A stretch of 58,951 nt of DNA from a virus. The DNA lies in the IMG/VR virus record IMGVR_UViG_3300010413_000033, positions 1 through 58,951 of that record. One strand, given 5' to 3'. Made by a program: the position numbers and the translations under genes. Below the pieces are notes generated by a model that was not told where the DNA came from, did not search any database, and saw nothing but the letters and a program-made list of their open reading frames with translations. Position 1 is the first letter of the stretch; every line of letters begins with the position of its first letter. Positions 32,001 to 39,728 of this stretch are shown here, in pieces.

Positions 32001-34104
32001 CTACTGGCGCACGAATAAATACGGCATGTTTGGAGTTGGTAGTAGTGAATCCTTGTTTGCATTCTCCATAGCTGATAGTGTTTCGTGGGACGGTGGAACG
32101 ATGGACAAGGGAGACATAGTGATAGGCCGCTACCTCTCAGACGGAGAGGGCCTGTTTTATGACCGTAGTGTCCCAAAGATGTACTATCGTGGCGATCTTG
32201 CTCTTGAGTCTGTTCCTGGCTTTCTACATAATCGCTATTGTTTTTTAGATGTAGACTTTGCTGAGCAAATTGGGAGTTTACTACACGATGGGAGCAAAAT
32301 ACGTGGAAATGGAACAATCACAGGCCCAGACTGGGTAGCATCTCCTGGCGGAATCATAGGTGGGACTCTTCAATTTATCTCAACAAATTCAGACTACGTT
32401 ACTTTTGGAACAGGAGATCATGGCTATTGGGATGTACTGGGTAGTGGCAACAGAGGAATGGGATGGTTGTTAAATATCTACATTTCTAGTGCACCATCTA
32501 CAGCACAAGTCCTTATGGCGAAAGGTGGCTACAACGTTTCGGGTTGGTACATAGTTGTTCAAGGGACAGACACAACACCTGGGGTGATCAGGCTGCAAGT
32601 AAACAAAAGTGGAAGTAGCACTAGTTGCCCTGCTACTACTGCTATAACCTACGGTGCTTGGAACCAAGTTATTTTCATTTATAACTTTGATGCGTCAGAC
32701 AATGGGACTGTGGACATTTATCTTAATGGTGAATACAACACAACTATTACAAGCGTTGTCACTATGGCGGATGCGTCTTCATACGCATTGGTATTGGGGA
32801 AACATAGTGCAGCCACTGCTTACTGCGATGCGTATTTTTGCGGTCCTCTCAAAATTTTTAATGGTCTTTCCACAGGGCAGTTCACTAAGGATCACGCAAA
32901 AGCATATTGGAAATATCCACAAGGGTCGAGAGGTGGGCAATTAACAGCAAGATCAGTAGTCGTAGGAAATCCTGTAAAGGACAGCACTCCAGGCATCAGG
33001 ATTGACGACACAGGGATCTGGACATACGGGGCAAGTGGAAATGAGCTTTTCGGCTTTTGCACTATTGCAAGTGGAACAGTTACATGGGAGGGCCTTTCTC
33101 TTTCGGCTGGGCATTTCACACTTGGCGACTACTCTGCAAGCAAAGGGCTATATTTCGATGGGTCAAGCTTCAACTTCAAGGGCAACATAGTAGCAGGGAC
33201 GATTTCATCTGGTCAGACATTGACCGTGAGCGGTGGTAGTGTCGTAGTCAATACGTCTGGATCGTTTGAGGTCACATCTGGAACAGCTGCCTTTGGTGGA
33301 ACTACGTTTGAAGTATCGGCAACTTCAGCCACAATCAATACAACTGCTGGCTTGATACTCAATACAGCTAACGGATTGATAATGAAGAATGGGGCGACCA
33401 CTCTTGCTACGTTGTACTACAGTGGGACATATGTATATCTACAGCCATCCAGTGCAACACAGCTATGGCTTGGATCTGGATCTAATAAGTACAGTTCTGT
33501 ATACATCTATACATCAGGCTTGACAGTGACAGCTGATAGTGCGGTTGATTTCACTGCTGGGACTGGCGCTATGGCTATCAGACAGACATACGTTGATATT
33601 AGCCTTAGTGGTACGTTGATCTACAATTTCTATGGAGCACAGTTTTATGCAATAGGAGCCGGAGCTGTAAATTTCGGGCAAAGCTCATCAAACTACTGGG
33701 CGTATTGCTACGGTGTCCGATGGTATGGCAAGGGTGGAGAGACAGGAGGGACATACCATGTATATCAGGCTGGCTACGATCACTACGATGATATTGGAAT
33801 TGTAGATAGCATGAGTACAGGGAGAGAGCCAATTTCACCATTCCATTTTCCAAAAGAAGTGACAAATCTGCCTGTACTACAACACGAATATGACCTGTCC
33901 GATGATGAGCTTGAGAGTGTGATATACGATGGAAATGTAGTTAAGAAAAACGGGCATCTGATAGACAAGCAATTCATTGCAGACAGGACGTTTTGGGATG
34001 GTATAAACCTTGCCCTGTTTGATCTTTGTGTATCAAAGGCAATATATCAAGAGGTGAAAGAGCTAAGGTCAAGGGTGTCAGAATTGGAAAGGAGGTTACA
34101 GTAG
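29089..34104 (+). CDS. Central tail hub/fibre protein with LamG-like domains
   Basis: A 1671-residue protein. Residues 1-560 look like a tail hub: YRWSLKAKSYGGQSYTAKIQEFKGITLSANKSEFGIQAPNDLSFVVGNAD and FIEDIRINEDFTVDITGIVPKE. Three homologous modules follow (GLFYDRSVPELYFAGNLTV, GLFYDRSVPKMYYRGDLAL, GLYFDGSSFNFKGNIV). Between them lie two LamG/concanavalin-like domains (about 735-950 and 1045-1280: WTFSFWINPYAKS, LWYHVAITCDKSDVIFYVNGEQVG, RGYLDQFRVYRSA). The C-terminus carries a fibre-like beta region and a final coiled coil (VKELRSRVSELERRL). It probably binds host surface sugars. The 32.5-33.1 kb part is poor in the GTAGT word, which suggests a later acquired segment. Confidence 0.78.
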   Translation: MRTLNGTQQTLVDAAYKEKSWLFTVVTVGVSTYRWSLKAKSYGGQSYTAKIQEFKGITLSANKSEFGIQAPNDLSFVVGNADDALTASDFEGASVTITPVLESGGTESSLPGWKFVVRKCWGYYGKLFFICEDFIQQYLKGEYPNTKLVKELAPSTHSIEDNLCVPVVFANSTYKAYIPIRPVYVTGDAKAYYVLGPSGPTYNVYECKSPRAWPTQSTWISTTGGGSYTFTQSTKTLDGDSMRVIEPIIADANKDGTVDSAGFFENGDFLHDVPFKYYTSTSDYTSPANVISQVLQGYGVDSGDIDTAGSFASAATTYASWGLVWYGGFFFKEDRKVLLAKLLAMCHSVLRITDKVELHPLSKTSQKTFTKALRLKATDGSHDASGSSDGTFSYEPLDDPLYDSGYIALQEAGQPQDQLLKALVSARSTGETDYISSEVVEFPLVADTQDAQALGTLYFQRKYRRSGRISFSEGSSAIVLEPDDVATINNSLYGGSTAFFIEDIRINEDFTVDITGIVPKESLVDFGDLAPSAITFGTDTSSSFWKYVVCGPDTTVSSGSKTNMLPDRLRIGSGANYILLDNTDPSIKLYEGAQKRVEIGDIGASTYGIAFYTPGGATSLIIDASHNTITEMEYEIYTSGIIRTNANVAASGGWSVDKDHMIAYTNAPLKVFEVVFSGSDWGDFYVGDYANGNSGLFYDRSVPELYFAGNLTVDSFARFPEDKLMVFFLGMNEGYGIYVLDSSCSKYNCTFYTSYYPAWAAAFGIVGVTSLWFDGGTASDLISTDDTTTANLELNNSYWTFSFWINPYAKSAGTTTQGWFFRRGTGWNTNGNMILYDYTNERLVFYSHSASVNNAHSMDANTFDTLELWYHVAITCDKSDVIFYVNGEQVGDPVPFVAGTTCSSATFIGGNSGVADTGFRGYLDQFRVYRSASNSAACLGANQVKALYLYPGGNVGGRITAHSVVVGDSTDYWRTNKYGMFGVGSSESLFAFSIADSVSWDGGTMDKGDIVIGRYLSDGEGLFYDRSVPKMYYRGDLALESVPGFLHNRYCFLDVDFAEQIGSLLHDGSKIRGNGTITGPDWVASPGGIIGGTLQFISTNSDYVTFGTGDHGYWDVLGSGNRGMGWLLNIYISSAPSTAQVLMAKGGYNVSGWYIVVQGTDTTPGVIRLQVNKSGSSTSCPATTAITYGAWNQVIFIYNFDASDNGTVDIYLNGEYNTTITSVVTMADASSYALVLGKHSAATAYCDAYFCGPLKIFNGLSTGQFTKDHAKAYWKYPQGSRGGQLTARSVVVGNPVKDSTPGIRIDDTGIWTYGASGNELFGFCTIASGTVTWEGLSLSAGHFTLGDYSASKGLYFDGSSFNFKGNIVAGTISSGQTLTVSGGSVVVNTSGSFEVTSGTAAFGGTTFEVSATSATINTTAGLILNTANGLIMKNGATTLATLYYSGTYVYLQPSSATQLWLGSGSNKYSSVYIYTSGLTVTADSAVDFTAGTGAMAIRQTYVDISLSGTLIYNFYGAQFYAIGAGAVNFGQSSSNYWAYCYGVRWYGKGGETGGTYHVYQAGYDHYDDIGIVDSMSTGREPISPFHFPKEVTNLPVLQHEYDLSDDELESVIYDGNVVKKNGHLIDKQFIADRTFWDGINLALFDLCVSKAIYQEVKELRSRVSELERRLQ

Positions 34105-34421
34105 TGGACAACATATTGACACAACGGTATCTGGATATAAAGGACTTGCCAACTACTATCATTGAGATACTGGACGCGAGCCACACAGACAGCAACTACG
34201 CAAAGGCAAAAGTATACTACTCCAAATGGGACGAAGCACTTGGGACTGAGACAACGGAAACCATTGAGCTTACAAAGCAAGCGGTACTACACTACAGGCA
34301 GCAACTACTGGATGAGAAAGATCGGCTGACGTTGTTGTTTAACAATCTGACGGCTTTTGCCGCTGACGCGCAAGTAGCAATTGACCAGTGGCTTATTGAC
34401 AATCCGCCAGAGGAGCCGTAG
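34104..34421 (+). CDS. Hypothetical tail-associated protein
   Basis: About 105 residues from a GTG that shares its G with the preceding TAG; aaaggagg lies at 34088-34095. It has NILTQRYLDIKDLPTTIIEILDASH, then SKWDEALGTETTETIELTKQAVLHYRQQLLDEKDRLTLLFNNLTAFAADAQVAIDQWLID: a short beta part followed by two amphipathic helices. Such small proteins after fibre genes often assist fibre assembly or attachment. No family is recognised. Confidence 0.6.
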   Translation: MDNILTQRYLDIKDLPTTIIEILDASHTDSNYAKAKVYYSKWDEALGTETTETIELTKQAVLHYRQQLLDEKDRLTLLFNNLTAFAADAQVAIDQWLIDNPPEEP

Positions 34422-34423
34422 TC

Positions 34424-34792
34424 ATGGACAGAGCAAAGATCCTGCAAGTCATCCTTGGCCTTTGCGCCTTTGCTGGCGTAGCCTTTGGTGCTACAAAATA
34501 TCTGGCTACGGCTGAGCAGCTGGCAAGCACAAGGGAGACTTTGATAAAGGAGATACAGGCCAACAAGGAATATCTGCAACTCGTAGATGTGCGTCTGGGG
34601 TTGAAAATAAACTCCGACAAGATCTACGACATACAAAAACGCATAGACAGGCTGGAGGACAAGAACGGAGGGCCTGACTGTAGTAGATGGACGGACATGG
34701 GAGACAGGGAGAGGTATCGTAGTTTGAAGGCCACATTGAAGGAACTGGAAGAGGAACGGCAACTACTTTTCAAGAAGCACAAAGGACGTTAA
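34424..34792 (+). CDS. Single-span membrane protein with coiled coil
   Basis: A 122-residue protein. Residues 6-27 (ILQVILGLCAFAGVAFGATKYL) form one membrane segment close to the N-terminus. The rest is charged and helical (STRETLIKEIQANKEYLQLVDVRL, LKATLKELEEERQLLFKKHKG) with a Cys in GGPDCSRW. The layout of short cytoplasmic end, membrane span and helical periplasmic part resembles Rz-type spanins or lysis accessory proteins, but size and context also allow a structural role. The lysis genes start shortly after. Confidence 0.55.
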   Translation: MDRAKILQVILGLCAFAGVAFGATKYLATAEQLASTRETLIKEIQANKEYLQLVDVRLGLKINSDKIYDIQKRIDRLEDKNGGPDCSRWTDMGDRERYRSLKATLKELEEERQLLFKKHKGR

Positions 34793-34812
34793 TCAAAGGA
34801 GGGAGTGTAGTT

Positions 34813-35298
34813 ATGTCAAAGAGTAGTGATCAGGAGGAGAGGAAGGAGCAATTGCAGAAGGAGCAGGAGCAAATCATAAAGATAACTTGGAGAAAGCTGG
34901 TAGAGATTTTCAGCACTGGAAAGCTTGATGCATTGGAGAAAAAACCACTACCACGGACGATCTCAATTTGGCTGGGCCGCGTAGTTGATAAGTTTGAAGA
35001 TGAAGTTAGGACATACAGAAAGGAGCACAAGAAGCTCATAGAGGAGTTTTCAGAGAGAGACAAAGATGGGAATATGGTAGTGAAGATTGACTATGGTGAT
35101 GGCAAGAAAGAATACAAAACGCAAAAGGGCAGAGAAGAGGAGAGAGATCAAGCATTGGATAGCTTGCTAGACACTGAGATCGATATTCATATTTACAGGA
35201 AAAAAATTAAGTTGTCAGAATTGCCGGAGACCATGTCAGCGTCTGAAGCTAGAACACTACTAACCATAGCTGATCTGGTGGACGACTCCACTGAATAA
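34813..35298 (+). CDS. Hypothetical helical protein
   Basis: A 161-residue highly charged protein after aaaggaggg. The N-terminus is a Glu/Lys/Gln coiled coil (DQEERKEQLQKEQEQIIKITWRKLVEIFSTGK), followed by WLGRVVDKFEDEVRTYRKEHKKLIEEF and a short beta hairpin (NMVVKIDYGDGKKEY). No family is recognised. No signal peptide or membrane span is visible. It lies in the short operon leading to the holin. Confidence 0.55.
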   Translation: MSKSSDQEERKEQLQKEQEQIIKITWRKLVEIFSTGKLDALEKKPLPRTISIWLGRVVDKFEDEVRTYRKEHKKLIEEFSERDKDGNMVVKIDYGDGKKEYKTQKGREEERDQALDSLLDTEIDIHIYRKKIKLSELPETMSASEARTLLTIADLVDDSTE

Positions 35299-35302
35299 GG
35301 AG

Positions 35303-35515
35303 GTGGTGCCGTATGGGGATTTGAAAAGTAAAATAGAGTTGGCTGAGAAGATGAAATTCTACTACTTAAAACAATATCAGAAATGGTCTAAGCTACTACG
35401 CAAATATAAACTGCAAGAACTGGAGGAGGTAGGCAATGGAACAGTTTCCAGTAACTCTGGACATGTACACGACAGTAGTCGGGTTTTTCCTTCCGATGAT
35501 CATTGCAATAATTAA
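35303..35515 (+). CDS. Small hypothetical protein
   Basis: A 70-residue frame with a GTG start close to aaggagg (35297-35303); the start is uncertain because that spacing is short and a TTG at 35321 is further away. The first part is helical and basic (SKIELAEKMKFYYLKQYQKWSKLLRKYKLQELEE). The end overlaps the holin gene by 80 nt and is Ser/His-rich, so only the N-terminal helix may matter. No family is recognised. Confidence 0.4.
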   Translation: MVPYGDLKSKIELAEKMKFYYLKQYQKWSKLLRKYKLQELEEVGNGTVSSNSGHVHDSSRVFPSDDHCNN

Positions 35516-35729
35516 CAAGGCCACCTGGGGACAAAGGCTGAAATATGGCATTAGCTTTGCCGTTGTTTGCCTGGCTGCGGCTTTTCATCTTGTATTCATG
35601 GGCCAGTTCGATCTGCTTGACATTCCAGTCACAATACTGAAAATCTTGACGCTGACAATTGGGTCTTATTTGGTATTCTGGAGGCCCAGTGGAATTTCGG
35701 ACAAGATTGAGAACAACATAAACAAGTAG
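35436..35729 (+). CDS. Holin (three membrane spans)
   Basis: A 97-residue protein; ATG follows ggaggtaggca. Three hydrophobic spans are visible: about 10-28 (MYTTVVGFFLPMIIAII), 38-56 (GISFAVVCLAAAFHLVFMG) and 62-81 (PVTILKILTLTIGSYLVFW), with a short charged tail. Size, spans and location just before an endolysin fit a phage holin, which forms the hole that starts lysis. Family classes of holins are diverse, so the exact class is not assigned. Confidence 0.75.
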   Translation: MEQFPVTLDMYTTVVGFFLPMIIAIINKATWGQRLKYGISFAVVCLAAAFHLVFMGQFDLLDIPVTILKILTLTIGSYLVFWRPSGISDKIENNINK

Positions 35730-35765
35730 TGCTGATATTGTAGTAGTAGTGGAGGTGGCTGATAC

Positions 35766-36494
35766 GTGGAAAAAACAACTACTCCTGGCGTCTGTGACTA
35801 CCATCTTGCAAATGAGCAATGCATTAAGGGGCTAAGCAATAAGATAAATGATCATAAAAGTGAAATAAGATCCCTTGCTGCTACTGTAGCTAATGTGGAG
35901 AAGGAACTCCACAAAAGGATGGATGATATGGAGCGTAGTTATTCTACATCTTTAGCCTCTACTACTAAGGATGTAACTAATGACATTAGAATGGCTGCTG
36001 TGGAATTGTCTGATGTAGTGTCAAAGTTCAAAGACGAGTTTGGTGGTAAAATAAACGGCACGAGCAAGCACTACGAAGAGGAACTGCGTAGGCACAGAAA
36101 AGAATTGACAACCGATTTAAAAGAATATAAGACAGAGACCGATAAAGAGATAAAGAGAAAAGTTCCAATTTGGATGTTCATTCCATTGCTGCTATTCATA
36201 CTTGGTGGCATAAGTGGCTTGTACTACTGGCAGTATGACAATGTGAAAGATAGAAATGCGTGGCAAGAATGTCTTGCAAAGGAACTACGGGCAAACATGG
36301 CTCAGCTGAATGACTCCGTATCTGCTATCTCTGGAGTGATGGCAGGGATTGCCAAAGATAGTGAACATAATAGAGAAGAGATAAGAAAGAATGATCAAAG
36401 CATACGTGAGCTTAAAAAGGAAATGAGGGACGATTTACATCGCTTGCAGTCCTCTTATGAACGAGAACACTACAAAGGATTTGGGGATAAATGA
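35766..36494 (+). CDS. Coiled-coil membrane protein between holin and endolysin
   Basis: A 242-residue protein with a GTG start. An N-terminal coiled-coil region (KINDHKSEIRSLAATVANVEKELHKRMDDME) continues to about 130. A single membrane span WMFIPLLLFILGGISGLYYW follows (about 138-157). A second helical region (ELRANMAQLNDSVSAISGVMAGI, IRELKKEMRDDLHRLQ) completes it. The arrangement resembles membrane-anchored coiled-coil lysis accessory proteins or second holin-like proteins, but no specific family is recognised. The stop overlaps the endolysin start (ATGA). Confidence 0.6.
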   Translation: MEKTTTPGVCDYHLANEQCIKGLSNKINDHKSEIRSLAATVANVEKELHKRMDDMERSYSTSLASTTKDVTNDIRMAAVELSDVVSKFKDEFGGKINGTSKHYEEELRRHRKELTTDLKEYKTETDKEIKRKVPIWMFIPLLLFILGGISGLYYWQYDNVKDRNAWQECLAKELRANMAQLNDSVSAISGVMAGIAKDSEHNREEIRKNDQSIRELKKEMRDDLHRLQSSYEREHYKGFGDK

Positions 36495-37156
36495 CTATGG
36501 AGTGTCTGGATTTGGAGCAGAGAAAAAAAGAGCTTGACTATTTGATAAATCATCCTATAAGGAATAACCTTGTAATAGTTCGCAGGATGATTGAAGGGAT
36601 AGAGCAATGCTGTTCGATCATGAAAGCAGGAATTTCTAACTACGAAGATCTAGGTGGTAGTGATGTTCCGCGCTGTCCCTACGTTCTAGAATGTAGTTCT
36701 ATGCCTTTGCCTAAAAGAGATGTGGCAGCACTATCTATAGTAATGGATCTGGCATGGACGATGCTGCACAGGCCCTACATTTGGGGTGGAGATGACCCTA
36801 TCAAAGGATTTGATTGTAGTGGTATGCAGATTGAACTACTTAAATCAGTCGGAATCCTGCCAAGGGAAGGAGATTGGACAGCTCAGGGCCTTTGGAACTA
36901 CTTCCAGAATAAGGTAGTGAAATTTCCTGATCGTGGTTGTTTGGTATTTTGGGGAAATAGTAGTGATAGTGTAGTGCACATAGAACTATGTTGGAATTCT
37001 AAGTTATGCATAGGTGCAAGCGGTGGAGGAAGCAAAACAAAAACTGTAGAAGATGCGATTGCTCAAAATGCTTATGTGAAGCTACGACCTATATCAAGTC
37101 GTAGTGGTGTAGTTGGGTACGTAGATCCTTTTATGCTCACAGAAGGAGGTGAGTAG
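36491..37156 (+). CDS. NlpC/P60-type endolysin
   Basis: A 221-residue protein. The catalytic domain has the NlpC/P60 signature: RPYIWGGDDPIKGFDCSGMQIELL with catalytic Cys109, then GCLVFWGNSSDSVVHIELCWNS with His163. These enzymes cut peptide bonds in peptidoglycan cross-links. The N-terminal 80 residues are helical and of unknown role, possibly wall binding. There is no signal peptide, so export through the holin is expected. The gene is coupled to the preceding membrane protein. Confidence 0.9.
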   Translation: MTMECLDLEQRKKELDYLINHPIRNNLVIVRRMIEGIEQCCSIMKAGISNYEDLGGSDVPRCPYVLECSSMPLPKRDVAALSIVMDLAWTMLHRPYIWGGDDPIKGFDCSGMQIELLKSVGILPREGDWTAQGLWNYFQNKVVKFPDRGCLVFWGNSSDSVVHIELCWNSKLCIGASGGGSKTKTVEDAIAQNAYVKLRPISSRSGVVGYVDPFMLTEGGE

Positions 37157-37160
37157 CACG

Positions 37161-37583
37161 ATGCAATTCGATGAAATGGATAAATTGAAGATTCACTATG
37201 TTAGGATATGGTGGGGCTGCCTGTTCTTTGTTGTTGCCGTAGTGGTTGTAGCACTACTAACACAGTGTGGTACGGTAAACGTAGGGGTGCAGTCGCCCAT
37301 GTCAATGTCTCCACAGGAGAGGTTGGCAACTGCAAAACGATTGTGGACATCGCAGGAACTGGACACCAAGGCGGCTGCGGAACGGGCGAAGGCTGGCACT
37401 ATCACTGAGGCAGAGGCTTCCTACTACATAGCCAAGGGCAAGCGTCTCAAAGAGATAGCCACTATGATCGACATATACGATGGCTACGTGAAGGGGCTTC
37501 CGCCTACGCCTGGGACTGACTACATATCGGCGGAGCGTATTATAATCCGATTCATTCAGGAGGCACAGAGCTATGCCAAATAA
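37161..37583 (+). CDS. Membrane-anchored protein with possible lipobox (spanin-like)
   Basis: A 140-residue protein from the ATG at 37161; aaggaggtg lies 10 nt upstream. Residues 16-37 (IWWGCLFFVVAVVVVALLTQC) are a membrane span ending in LLTQC, which is close to a lipobox, so Cys37 might be lipidated. The rest is helical and hydrophilic (ERLATAKRLWTSQELDTKAAAERAKAGTITEAEASYYIAKGKRL). It follows the endolysin, the usual place for spanins that disrupt the outer membrane. A simple N-terminal anchor is the alternative. Confidence 0.6.
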   Translation: MQFDEMDKLKIHYVRIWWGCLFFVVAVVVVALLTQCGTVNVGVQSPMSMSPQERLATAKRLWTSQELDTKAAAERAKAGTITEAEASYYIAKGKRLKEIATMIDIYDGYVKGLPPTPGTDYISAERIIIRFIQEAQSYAK

Positions 37584-37794
37584 TCCCAAATTCGATCAGG
37601 CCCTTTTCGTAGGGCAGCTTGCTCAGTTCCTTCTGTCGCTGGCTATCATGGCAGTAGAGAAGCAGGGACTTGATACACAGGAAAAAAGACTTGCATGGTT
37701 CAAGGAGCAGGACGACAACTACGTAAAGGCCAGAATTGATCTGGAGGACTCGCTGGATGTTTTGCAGCATTTTCTTGACCAGATGAAAACATAG
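37573..37794 (+). CDS. Small hypothetical protein
   Basis: A 73-residue protein overlapping the previous gene by 11 nt. It is helical throughout (FDQALFVGQLAQFLLSLAIMAVEKQGLDTQEKRLAWFKEQDDNYVKARIDLEDSLDVLQHFLDQMK). The first half is hydrophobic enough for membrane association but not a clear span. No family is recognised. It lies at the end of the lysis cluster. Confidence 0.55.
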   Translation: MPNNPKFDQALFVGQLAQFLLSLAIMAVEKQGLDTQEKRLAWFKEQDDNYVKARIDLEDSLDVLQHFLDQMKT

Positions 37795-37844
37795 ACAAGG
37801 AGGAAATTCGACACGTTTAATCCTTTAATGTAGTGGAGGGTACT

Positions 37845-38036
37845 ATGTCAAAAAAAATGATAGTGATTTTTGATGATGAGATGCCACAGGAGGATCTCGA
37901 CGCTTTGGTAAGCGCAGCCTTGAAGGTGCCGCATGTAAAGGAAGTGTCCTTGTTGAAGACCGATGAGGATGAAAAGCGCTACGCTATGAGGACATTGATT
38001 GAAGGGCTTTTCGGATCAAGGCTTACTCTGAGGTGA
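37845..38036 (+). CDS. Small hypothetical protein
   Basis: A 63-residue protein from the ATG at 37845, after gtggaggg. MSKKMIVIFDDEMPQEDLDALVSAALKVPHVKEVSLLKTDEDEKRYAMRTLIEGLFGSRLTL suggests a small alpha/beta fold of the ferredoxin-like type (strand, helix, strand, helix). No family is recognised. An upstream TTTAATCCTTTAATG resembles a motif before two other genes, so it may start its own transcript. Confidence 0.55.
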   Translation: MSKKMIVIFDDEMPQEDLDALVSAALKVPHVKEVSLLKTDEDEKRYAMRTLIEGLFGSRLTLR

Positions 38037-38044
38037 TAGTAACT

Positions 38045-38614
38045 ATGAAAAAGCGCCTACACAGGGGAAATTACGTGAGCAGGGTTTTCCTCCTCCTTTC
38101 CCTTGCTTGCCTCCTTCCGTTTTCCCTGTGTAGGTTTTCTATGGCCTCTGACATTAACGATTTGCTGAATGTTCTTAATCGTATTTCAGCCATTCAAACT
38201 ACTAAGGGTAAAATAGTTGTAGTGAATTATGAAATCTCTAGACTACGTTATCCTATATCCTTCACTGTTAAGGGGCAACTACCGAAAGGTAGTGTCGATT
38301 TGTTTGCTTTCTTCACGGCAAAAGATGGTAGTGCTTGGATGTCTCAGCCATGCACTGATAATCCATTTAAGAGGAGAGATCTGTGGACTGTTGGATTTTT
38401 CAAGTTTATGGAGAAGGATAGACTTGTAGCCTATGATAGTATGAACAACACAGCTGCCACACTTATTTTTAATGCTTACGAAAGGTGCAAGATAACGATA
38501 GAAGAGTTGACTACACATCAGATCACCACGCTGCTTTTCGGATGCGCTCCAAGTGGTGAGGTGCAAAAGTTGGATCTATCCAATGCACATATTGTGAATG
38601 TAGTTTTAAAGTGA
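38045..38614 (+). CDS. Secreted protein with signal peptide
   Basis: A 189-residue protein; ATG at 38045 (MKKRLHRGNYVSR) is preferred to the upstream frame start because it gives a standard signal peptide: basic n-region, core VFLLLSLACLLPFSLC and cleavage region RFSMAS. The mature part is beta-rich (GKIVVVNYEISRLRYPISFTVKGQLPKGSVDLFAFFTAKDGSAWMSQPC). A phage-encoded exported protein in an accessory locus could alter the host envelope, for example in superinfection exclusion, but no family is recognised. A long imperfect stem overlaps the signal-peptide codons. Confidence 0.6.
   Translation: MKKRLHRGNYVSRVFLLLSLACLLPFSLCRFSMASDINDLLNVLNRISAIQTTKGKIVVVNYEISRLRYPISFTVKGQLPKGSVDLFAFFTAKDGSAWMSQPCTDNPFKRRDLWTVGFFKFMEKDRLVAYDSMNNTAATLIFNAYERCKITIEELTTHQITTLLFGCAPSGEVQKLDLSNAHIVNVVLK
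38056..38134 (+). other. Inverted repeat flanking the signal-peptide core codons
   Basis: CCTACACAGGGGAAA (38056-38070) pairs with TTTCCCTGTGTAGG (38121-38134), giving 14 pairs with a single bulged G around a 50-nt loop. It is inside a coding region and spans the hydrophobic core codons. It could fold in the mRNA and slow translation during export, or be a trace of an insertion event. Confidence 0.6.
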
Positions 38615-38617
38615 GTA

Positions 38618-39148
38618 GTGATTGTGGCAAGACAGAGAACAAGGGAATATGAGCTTTTCGAAATATTGAAAGAGCGTTTTGCCTCTGAGCAGAGATTCAA
38701 TATGGATGACGTAGTCGCAAGTTCTGATGCGACTACTAGTAGAGCAACACTACGTGTTCTAGTAAAGCGGCTAACAGATAGTAAAGCGCTTGTCAGGATG
38801 CATAAAAATTGCTACATCATAGGCAAAACTCCAAAGCGCAAATATGTAAAAGTAGGAGGGCCATCTAGAAGACAAAAGGGGAATGGCACAGACCAGAAAA
38901 AGATAGTGACTACTGAGGAGATAATAAAAAGCGATGGCTTCCGGCACTTGTTTGAAGGTCACTACGATGTCTACGACCGTCTGGTAGAAGAGGCAAAGCT
39001 GGAGTTTCGTACTCCACTTGAGCAACTACGCTACTTTGTCTGGAAAGGATGCTGGGAGAGGAAACAGGTAAGGGATTTCAAGTTGAAGCAATACGTAGAG
39101 GACAAAAACGCCCATGAAGAGAGTAAAGCAAAGGCCACTACGCAGTAG
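38618..39148 (+). CDS. Putative winged-helix DNA-binding protein
   Basis: About 176 residues from a GTG near the previous stop. The first 75 residues suggest a winged helix: TREYELFEILKERFASEQRFNMDDVVASSDATTSRATLRVLVKRLTDSKALVRMHKNCYII, with helix-turn-helix followed by a beta wing. The rest is charged and ends in a helical Lys/Glu-rich tail (WERKQVRDFKLKQYVEDKNAHEESKAKAT). It may regulate phage late genes or the host. The alternative is a structural accessory; no exact family is known. Confidence 0.5.
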   Translation: MIVARQRTREYELFEILKERFASEQRFNMDDVVASSDATTSRATLRVLVKRLTDSKALVRMHKNCYIIGKTPKRKYVKVGGPSRRQKGNGTDQKKIVTTEEIIKSDGFRHLFEGHYDVYDRLVEEAKLEFRTPLEQLRYFVWKGCWERKQVRDFKLKQYVEDKNAHEESKAKATTQ

Positions 39149-39156
39149 TGTTTTTA

Positions 39157-39168
39157 TTAACCTTTAAC
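39157..39168 (+). promoter_or_regulatory. TTAACCTTTAAC element
   Basis: The element lies 20 nt before the ATG at 39189 and just after a T-rich stretch (gtgtttttatt). It is nearly identical to the element at 21628-21639 before the tail-tube gene. It could be a promoter or translational enhancer; the sequence alone does not decide. Confidence 0.4.
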
Positions 39169-39188
39169 GTGTGTGCGGAGGTATTGCT

Positions 39189-39698
39189 ATGGAAGAGAGA
39201 ATAAGCGGCATTCGTGGATTTTTCAGAATCAACATCACAGAGGACGACAACGGAAAGGAGAAGATTGTTGGAGACAGCGGCTGGATAGAGAACATCATCA
39301 CAAACGTAGGCGTAGAGAACTTCCTTGCTCGTAGTTTTGCATCGCAGACAGGATCACTCTATGTCAGGTATGTTTCTCTTGGCAGTGGGGCCGCGCCAGC
39401 TAGCGACGCCACTACGCTGCCAAGTGAGGTGGTTATCTCAAGCCGTCGTGTTGAGGTAACTGGCAACTATGCATTTACTCAGCGGTCGGCAAGCAATGGG
39501 ACAGCTACAGTTCAATGGACAGGTACGTTTTCAAGTGGCAATAGTTTCGTTACCACTACGTACAACATTTCGAACATCGGGCTGTTTGACAGTAGCACAG
39601 GTGGGTCTCTGATGGCAGGAAATACATACAATAGTAGTTCCTGCGCCTCAAACCAAAACGTCAATGTGACGTACCAGATCAGGATGTCTTTCGCGTAA
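39189..39698 (+). CDS. Minor tail/fibre protein
   Basis: A 169-residue protein from the ATG at 39189, after gcggagg. The pattern GDSGWIENIITNVGVENFLARSF, YVRYVSLGSGAAPASDATTLPSEV, SNGTATVQWTGTFSSGNSF, YNISNIGLFDSSTGGSLMAGNTY, VNVTYQIRMSF matches a small tail-fibre-associated protein layout common in phages (conserved GSG and GLF segments). It opens the right-hand adhesin region and probably builds the fibre or its base. Confidence 0.7.
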   Translation: MEERISGIRGFFRINITEDDNGKEKIVGDSGWIENIITNVGVENFLARSFASQTGSLYVRYVSLGSGAAPASDATTLPSEVVISSRRVEVTGNYAFTQRSASNGTATVQWTGTFSSGNSFVTTTYNISNIGLFDSSTGGSLMAGNTYNSSSCASNQNVNVTYQIRMSFA

Positions 39699-39728
39699 TC
39701 TTTTGCTTCAAAGGAGGAGCACTACTTT

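Noticed and set aside
29089-34104. Diversity-generating retroelement target in the fibre
   Set aside because: No reverse transcriptase or template repeat was found in the window.
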